Source of the DNA: JBFJKD01 sp041601945
Lineage (GTDB): Bacteria; Pseudomonadota; Gammaproteobacteria; Pseudomonadales; Porticoccaceae
Direction of reading: 5' to 3'
NCBI GenBank assembly: GCA_041601945.1
Contig: JBFIHG010000007.1
Span: forward strand, 16,462-80,461
DNA length: 64,000 bases
Part shown: positions 60,874 to 64,000 of the stretch, one piece after another
How positions within the stretch are numbered: position 1 is the stretch's first letter
Layout of the letters: every line of letters begins with the position of its first letter
Position numbers and translations under genes: made by a program
The notes under the pieces: generated by a model
Databases searched by the model: none
What the model was told of the DNA's origin: nothing
The model's input: only the letters and a program-made list of their open reading frames with translations

Positions 60874-61563
60874 TCAAGGAATAAATCCCTTTACGTAGCG
60901 GGTAGGGTCACAAACACCTGCATCGCTAAAGCCCTCGCGTCGTAAACGGCAGCTATCGCAGCGCCCACAGGCCAAACCTTCCGCTGTAGCCTGATAACAG
61001 GAGACGGTCGCACTGTAGTCCACCCCCTGACCCATACCGGTGCGAATAATATCCCCCTTGGTGAGAGCCATCAGCGGGGCGTGAATTTTGACCACATGGC
61101 CCTCCACGCCAGCCTTGGTGGCAATATTGGCCAGCTGTTCAAAGGCGGCGATAAACTGCGGGCGACAATCCGGGTAACCCGAATAATCCACTGCATTGAC
61201 GCCAATGAAAATATCTCTTGCGTCCAGCACCTCGGCCCAACCGAGGGCAATGGCCAGAAAAACCGTGTTGCGTGCGGGCACATAGGTTGTAGGAATCCCC
61301 GACGTGGCATTCTCAGGCACCGCAATGCGGGTATCGGTCAAGGCTGAACCACCGATACTGCCCAGATCCAGAGATACTTCCTTATGAACACAGGCACCCA
61401 TTGCGGCACTAAGCGCCCGAGAGGCGACCAATTCGGATCGATGGCGTTGGCCGTAGTTATAACTCAATGTGTAACAGGCATAGCCCTCACTGCGGGCGAT
61501 TGCCAATACCGTTGTCGAGTCCAGACCACCCGACATCAAAACCACTGCCTTTCTAGCCTCCAT
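60874..61563 (-). CDS. queC: 7-cyano-7-deazaguanine synthase
   Basis: ATP-dependent enzyme converting CDG to preQ0 in queuosine synthesis. The start at 61561-61563 has GGGAG at good spacing, giving 229 residues. Motifs: AVVLMSGGLDSTTVLA (PP-loop), FIGVNAVDYSGYPDCRPQF, and the zinc-binding CGRCDSC near the C-terminus. It follows queE after about 64 bp. Confidence 0.97.
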   Translation of the reverse strand: MEARKAVVLMSGGLDSTTVLAIARSEGYACYTLSYNYGQRHRSELVASRALSAAMGACVHKEVSLDLGSIGGSALTDTRIAVPENATSGIPTTYVPARNTVFLAIALGWAEVLDARDIFIGVNAVDYSGYPDCRPQFIAAFEQLANIATKAGVEGHVVKIHAPLMALTKGDIIRTGMGQGVDYSATVSCYQATAEGLACGRCDSCRLRREGFSDAGVCDPTRYVKGFIP

Positions 61564-61627
61564 TGTTGCTCCCATTCTGGTCTATGCCGCACGGCGCCGA
61601 TCGTTACCAGCCATCGGAACCAGCGCG

Positions 61628-62278
61628 TCAGCGCCCCGCAACGTCGCCCCACACCTGCTTGTGCAATTGCAACTGCATCCGCACCGCCAGGTGATCGGCG
61701 AGAATCCAGTCCGCGAGTTCCTGAGGTGACAATTGACCCTGACTCGGCGAGAAAAGAATTTCGAGATCTGTTTCACCCAACCCGAGTTCATCCAATTTCA
61801 TCCGCGCCCAGTCGTAATCGCGACGATCACAGAGCACAAATTTCACTTCATCCCGTGCTTTGAGCAGCGCAATATTACTCCACAGATTGCGCCCCACTTC
61901 CCCGGAACCAGGAGTTTTTATATCCAGAATCACCACCACCCGCGAATCGACGGCGGCGACGTCGAGGGCGCCGCTTGTTTCCAGAGATACCCGGTAGCCC
62001 GCGTCACACAGTGCGCTCAGCAATACCAGGCAGGCGGGCTGGGCAAGAGGCTCACCGCCAGTCACCGTGACATAACGGGGTCGGTGACTGGCCACTGTTT
62101 CCAGAATAGCCTCCAGGGCGACCTTTTCGCCGCCGTAGAACGCATATTCTGTATCGCAGTAAGTACAGCGCAGGGGGCACCCGGTGAGACGCACAAATAC
62201 CGTGGGTAGCCCAGTGGTACTGGTTTCCCCCTGCAGGGAGTAAAAAATTTCGGTGACCCGCAGCGTCTCTTGCGCCAT
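61628..62278 (-). CDS. queE: 7-carboxy-7-deazaguanine synthase
   Basis: Radical SAM enzyme forming the deazapurine ring of queuosine. The 216 residues have the cluster motif TGCPLRCTYCDTEYAF (C-x3-C-x2-C), VTVTGGEPLAQP and LETSGALDVA..VVILDIKTP. It lies between cpoB and queC in the conserved tol-pal-queE-queC order. Confidence 0.96.
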   Translation of the reverse strand: MAQETLRVTEIFYSLQGETSTTGLPTVFVRLTGCPLRCTYCDTEYAFYGGEKVALEAILETVASHRPRYVTVTGGEPLAQPACLVLLSALCDAGYRVSLETSGALDVAAVDSRVVVILDIKTPGSGEVGRNLWSNIALLKARDEVKFVLCDRRDYDWARMKLDELGLGETDLEILFSPSQGQLSPQELADWILADHLAVRMQLQLHKQVWGDVAGR

Positions 62279-62342
62279 GGACAGTCCATCTGGAAAGGGG
62301 AAGTGGCGATTTTACCGGAATTTGGCGCCGCAGGCTTGGTGG

Positions 62343-63137
62343 CTAGAAGTTTTCCTTTAAATACGCCTGGGCCAACCGTGCCGCATTGCTGTTACCAGCG
62401 GCGACACCCGTAAGGATCGATTTGGCCTTGGCCTTATCGCCCTGCAAATGGTAAACCTTGCCCAACTTGAAAGCCGCATCCGGCGCTTTGCGGTGCTCGG
62501 GGTAGCGGTCGACAACTACAGAAAAAGCCTTGCTGGCGTCGGCGTACTGGCTCTTCAGTAAATAAATCTCTCCCAGCCAGTAATAGGAGTTAGGCACGTG
62601 CTGGCCGTCGGGATAATTGCCAATATGGCCCTTAAAAGCGCTTACCGCCTTGTCAATCTGCCGCTCCTTGACCAGATTGTAGGCCGCGTCGTAAGCCCGC
62701 TGTTCCGCATCGCTGGCCTGCCCACCAGGGGCCGACTCTGAAATAGCCGGTCCGGTATTACCGGTTGCGCTGTCAGAAAAATCTGCCTCACTATCGGCTG
62801 CCGCGCGCTCGGTCTGCTCCACCGGGCCACCGGTGCCGCTGCCGCCCCCACTAAGGCGACTGTCAAGGTCGAGATAATCCTCCGACTGACGCTTCTTTAG
62901 CAGTTTCAGTTGGTGCTGCTGCTCTTCGAGCATGCCGCGCAACTGACGCACTTCGTCTTCGAGAATTTGTAGCCGGTTATACGTATCCGTGGCCTGCGCA
63001 GGCGGTGCTGCGGTCGTTCCGTAGCTGGTGTTTGAGACGGGAGAATTATGCTGCCGTCCCAGTTCTGTGACCGGTGCCGGTGCTGCTGCGACTGCAAGCG
63101 CAGCCGAGAAAAGCGGAAAAATAAGCAGGTTACGCAA
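62343..63137 (-). CDS. cpoB: cell division coordinator CpoB (YbgF)
   Basis: Periplasmic protein linking Tol-Pal to septal peptidoglycan synthesis. I place the start at the TTG of 63135-63137, which has AGGA at about 8 nt and begins the signal peptide (LLIFPLFSAALAVAAA), giving 264 residues. A coiled-coil region (about 50-90, LEDEVRQLRGMLEEQQHQLKLLKK) is followed by a disordered Ser/Gly-rich spacer and three TPRs (AYDAAYNLVKERQIDKAVSAF, YYWLGEIYLLKSQYADASKAF, AAFKLGKVYHLQGDKAKA). It follows pal. Confidence 0.93.
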   Translation of the reverse strand: MRNLLIFPLFSAALAVAAAPAPVTELGRQHNSPVSNTSYGTTAAPPAQATDTYNRLQILEDEVRQLRGMLEEQQHQLKLLKKRQSEDYLDLDSRLSGGGSGTGGPVEQTERAAADSEADFSDSATGNTGPAISESAPGGQASDAEQRAYDAAYNLVKERQIDKAVSAFKGHIGNYPDGQHVPNSYYWLGEIYLLKSQYADASKAFSVVVDRYPEHRKAPDAAFKLGKVYHLQGDKAKAKSILTGVAAGNSNAARLAQAYLKENF

Positions 63138-63218
63138 TGGCTGTATCCTGTCGATTAAAAACGTGGTCGCCGCCCCTCGGACAGCGACCACGCCTGTTCA
63201 TCTTACGTCAGATGTAAC

Positions 63219-63707
63219 TTACTTCAGCTCAACGCGACGATTCAACGCCCACGCGCCTTCGTTGCTTTCCATCACTGCCGGGCTTTCTTCACCATAGCTG
63301 ATGACTTCAACCATGCTGCCGTTAACGCCTTGCAGTGCCAGGAATTCGCGCACCGCGTTCGCACGACGCTCGCCCAAAGCCATGTTGTATTCACGAGTAC
63401 CGCGCTCGTCGGCATGGCCTTCCAGGCGGATGTTTACCGGCCGGGCGCGCAGACGCTCAGCGTGCAGAGTCAACGCCGCTCTCGCTTCTGCTCGCAACGT
63501 AGCCTGGTCAAAATCGAAATAAAACACGGTGTCGATACCACCCGCGTCGTATACCGATCCACTCAAGCCATCGTCTGAGACTGCGCCAGTGGCGACGCCG
63601 CCGGTGCTCGCGGTAGGTTGGGGTTCAGTGGACGTGCTGGAACAAGCACTGACCAGCAAGGCCATTAACGCAACTAACAAACCAGATTTAACATTGTGAC
63701 TAATCAT
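63219..63707 (-). CDS. pal: peptidoglycan-associated lipoprotein
   Basis: Outer-membrane lipoprotein of the Tol-Pal system. The 162 residues have a lipobox (LLVSAC, Cys22), a linker, and an OmpA-like domain with VFYFDFDQATLR, LEGHADERGTREYNMALGERRANAV and SYGEESPAV. It lies between tolB and cpoB. Confidence 0.97.
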   Translation of the reverse strand: MISHNVKSGLLVALMALLVSACSSTSTEPQPTASTGGVATGAVSDDGLSGSVYDAGGIDTVFYFDFDQATLRAEARAALTLHAERLRARPVNIRLEGHADERGTREYNMALGERRANAVREFLALQGVNGSMVEVISYGEESPAVMESNEGAWALNRRVELK

Positions 63708-63779
63708 CTCTATCTCCTGTGGTCTCCCTTTTTAGTTGGAGCGTTGTTTTGAAAAAACGGCGTACTTTACCTGATTCTT

Positions 63780-63833
63780 TTAGCGCCCGCTATAGTTCTT
63801 TTAACGATACATCTACTGCCCGCTATAGGTCTT
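63780..63833. repeat. imperfect direct repeat of the tolB 3' end
   Basis: The last six codons plus stop of tolB (63813-63833, encoding KTYSGQ-stop) recur at 63780-63800, 33 bp further on in the same reading phase, with 17 of 21 bases identical (would encode KNYSGR-stop). The period is exactly 11 codons. It looks like a duplication of the gene end in which the upstream stop now cuts the second copy off. Confidence 0.65.
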
Positions 63834-64000
63834 TAGCAGGGGCGACCAGGCTGGCTCGCGGACGTCCCCCTGGCGGGACGGCAAAATATACCGCACCCGG
63901 CTGTCCAGCGATACCGCCGCCAACACGCCCTTACTGCCCTGCTTGGTAGCATAGATCAGCATGGCCCCATTGGGGGCAACCGTCGGCGACTCATCCAGCG
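63813..64000 (-). CDS. tolB: Tol-Pal system protein TolB, C-terminal part (truncated by window edge)
   Basis: Periplasmic beta-propeller protein of the Tol-Pal system. The visible 61 codons read LDESPTVAPNGAMLIYATKQ and end REPAWSPLLKTYSGQ, the typical last propeller blade of TolB. The rest of the gene is off the right edge. pal follows after about 105 bp. Confidence 0.92.
   Translation of the reverse strand, partial: LDESPTVAPNGAMLIYATKQGSKGVLAAVSLDSRVRYILPSRQGDVREPAWSPLLKTYSGQ

Noticed and set aside
1..64000. CRISPR array, IS element, prophage or integron
   Set aside because: No regularly spaced repeats, transposase or integrase motifs, or phage structural genes were seen on either strand.

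Overview
The window looks like a chromosomal core segment of a marine-type gammaproteobacterium. Gene order is Pseudomonas-like: rpsB-tsf-pyrH-frr-uppS-cdsA-dxr-rseP-bamA-skp-lpxD-fabZ-lpxA-lpxB-rnhB-dnaE, map-glnD-dapC, dapA-bamC-MBL-purC, and tolB-pal-cpoB-queE-queC-tRNA-Lys. The proteins suggest the Cellvibrionales/SAR92/Halieaceae neighbourhood. That placement is inference; no 16S or marker search could be run. I saw no phage, IS element, CRISPR array or rRNA.

Layout. 1-16.3 kb (minus strand): a long run for translation factors (rpsB, tsf, frr), UMP kinase, isoprenoid and phospholipid synthesis (uppS, cdsA, dxr), envelope assembly (rseP, bamA, skp), lipid A (lpxD, fabZ, lpxA, lpxB), rnhB and the 5' part of dnaE. 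A FabH-type ketosynthase gene with its own promoter sits between rnhB and dnaE. 16.6-22 kb (plus): map-glnD-dapC-nth. 22-30 kb: a retropepsin-like protease, a nitroreductase, a Spx/ArsC-like protein, dapD, a fused GNAT-deacetylase, dapE, an EamA transporter and rsmJ. 30-36.5 kb: an OmpA-like lipoprotein, an LRR lipoprotein, a gene-free AT-rich stretch with DnaA-box-like sequences, then purC, an MBL nuclease, bamC, dapA and lpxL. The succinylase lysine/peptidoglycan branch (dapA, dapC, dapD, dapE) is thus largely present but scattered.

36.5-47 kb: DUF2789, an MBL hydrolase, fabV, a divergent halohydrin-dehalogenase-like gene followed by a TauE/SafE permease, a metaxin/FAXC-like GST, a crotonase, and aceE-aceF with a well-formed promoter. 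47-53.4 kb: an M16 metallopeptidase lipoprotein, a PerM-like AI-2E family protein and a BepA-like M48 protease. 53.4-59.5 kb: an accessory acyl-CoA cluster (AMP-ligase, CitE-like lyase, MaoC hydratase, nitroreductase, OYE-family reductase, PaaG-like crotonase). 59.5-64 kb: nadA, tRNA-Lys, queC, queE, cpoB, pal and the 3' end of tolB.

The most interesting items are the halohydrin-dehalogenase-like gene and its permease partner, the acetyltransferase-deacetylase fusion, the DnaA-box/hairpin cluster before purC, the ketosynthase inserted in the rnhB-dnaE junction, and an endonuclease III with a non-canonical Fe-S cysteine pattern.
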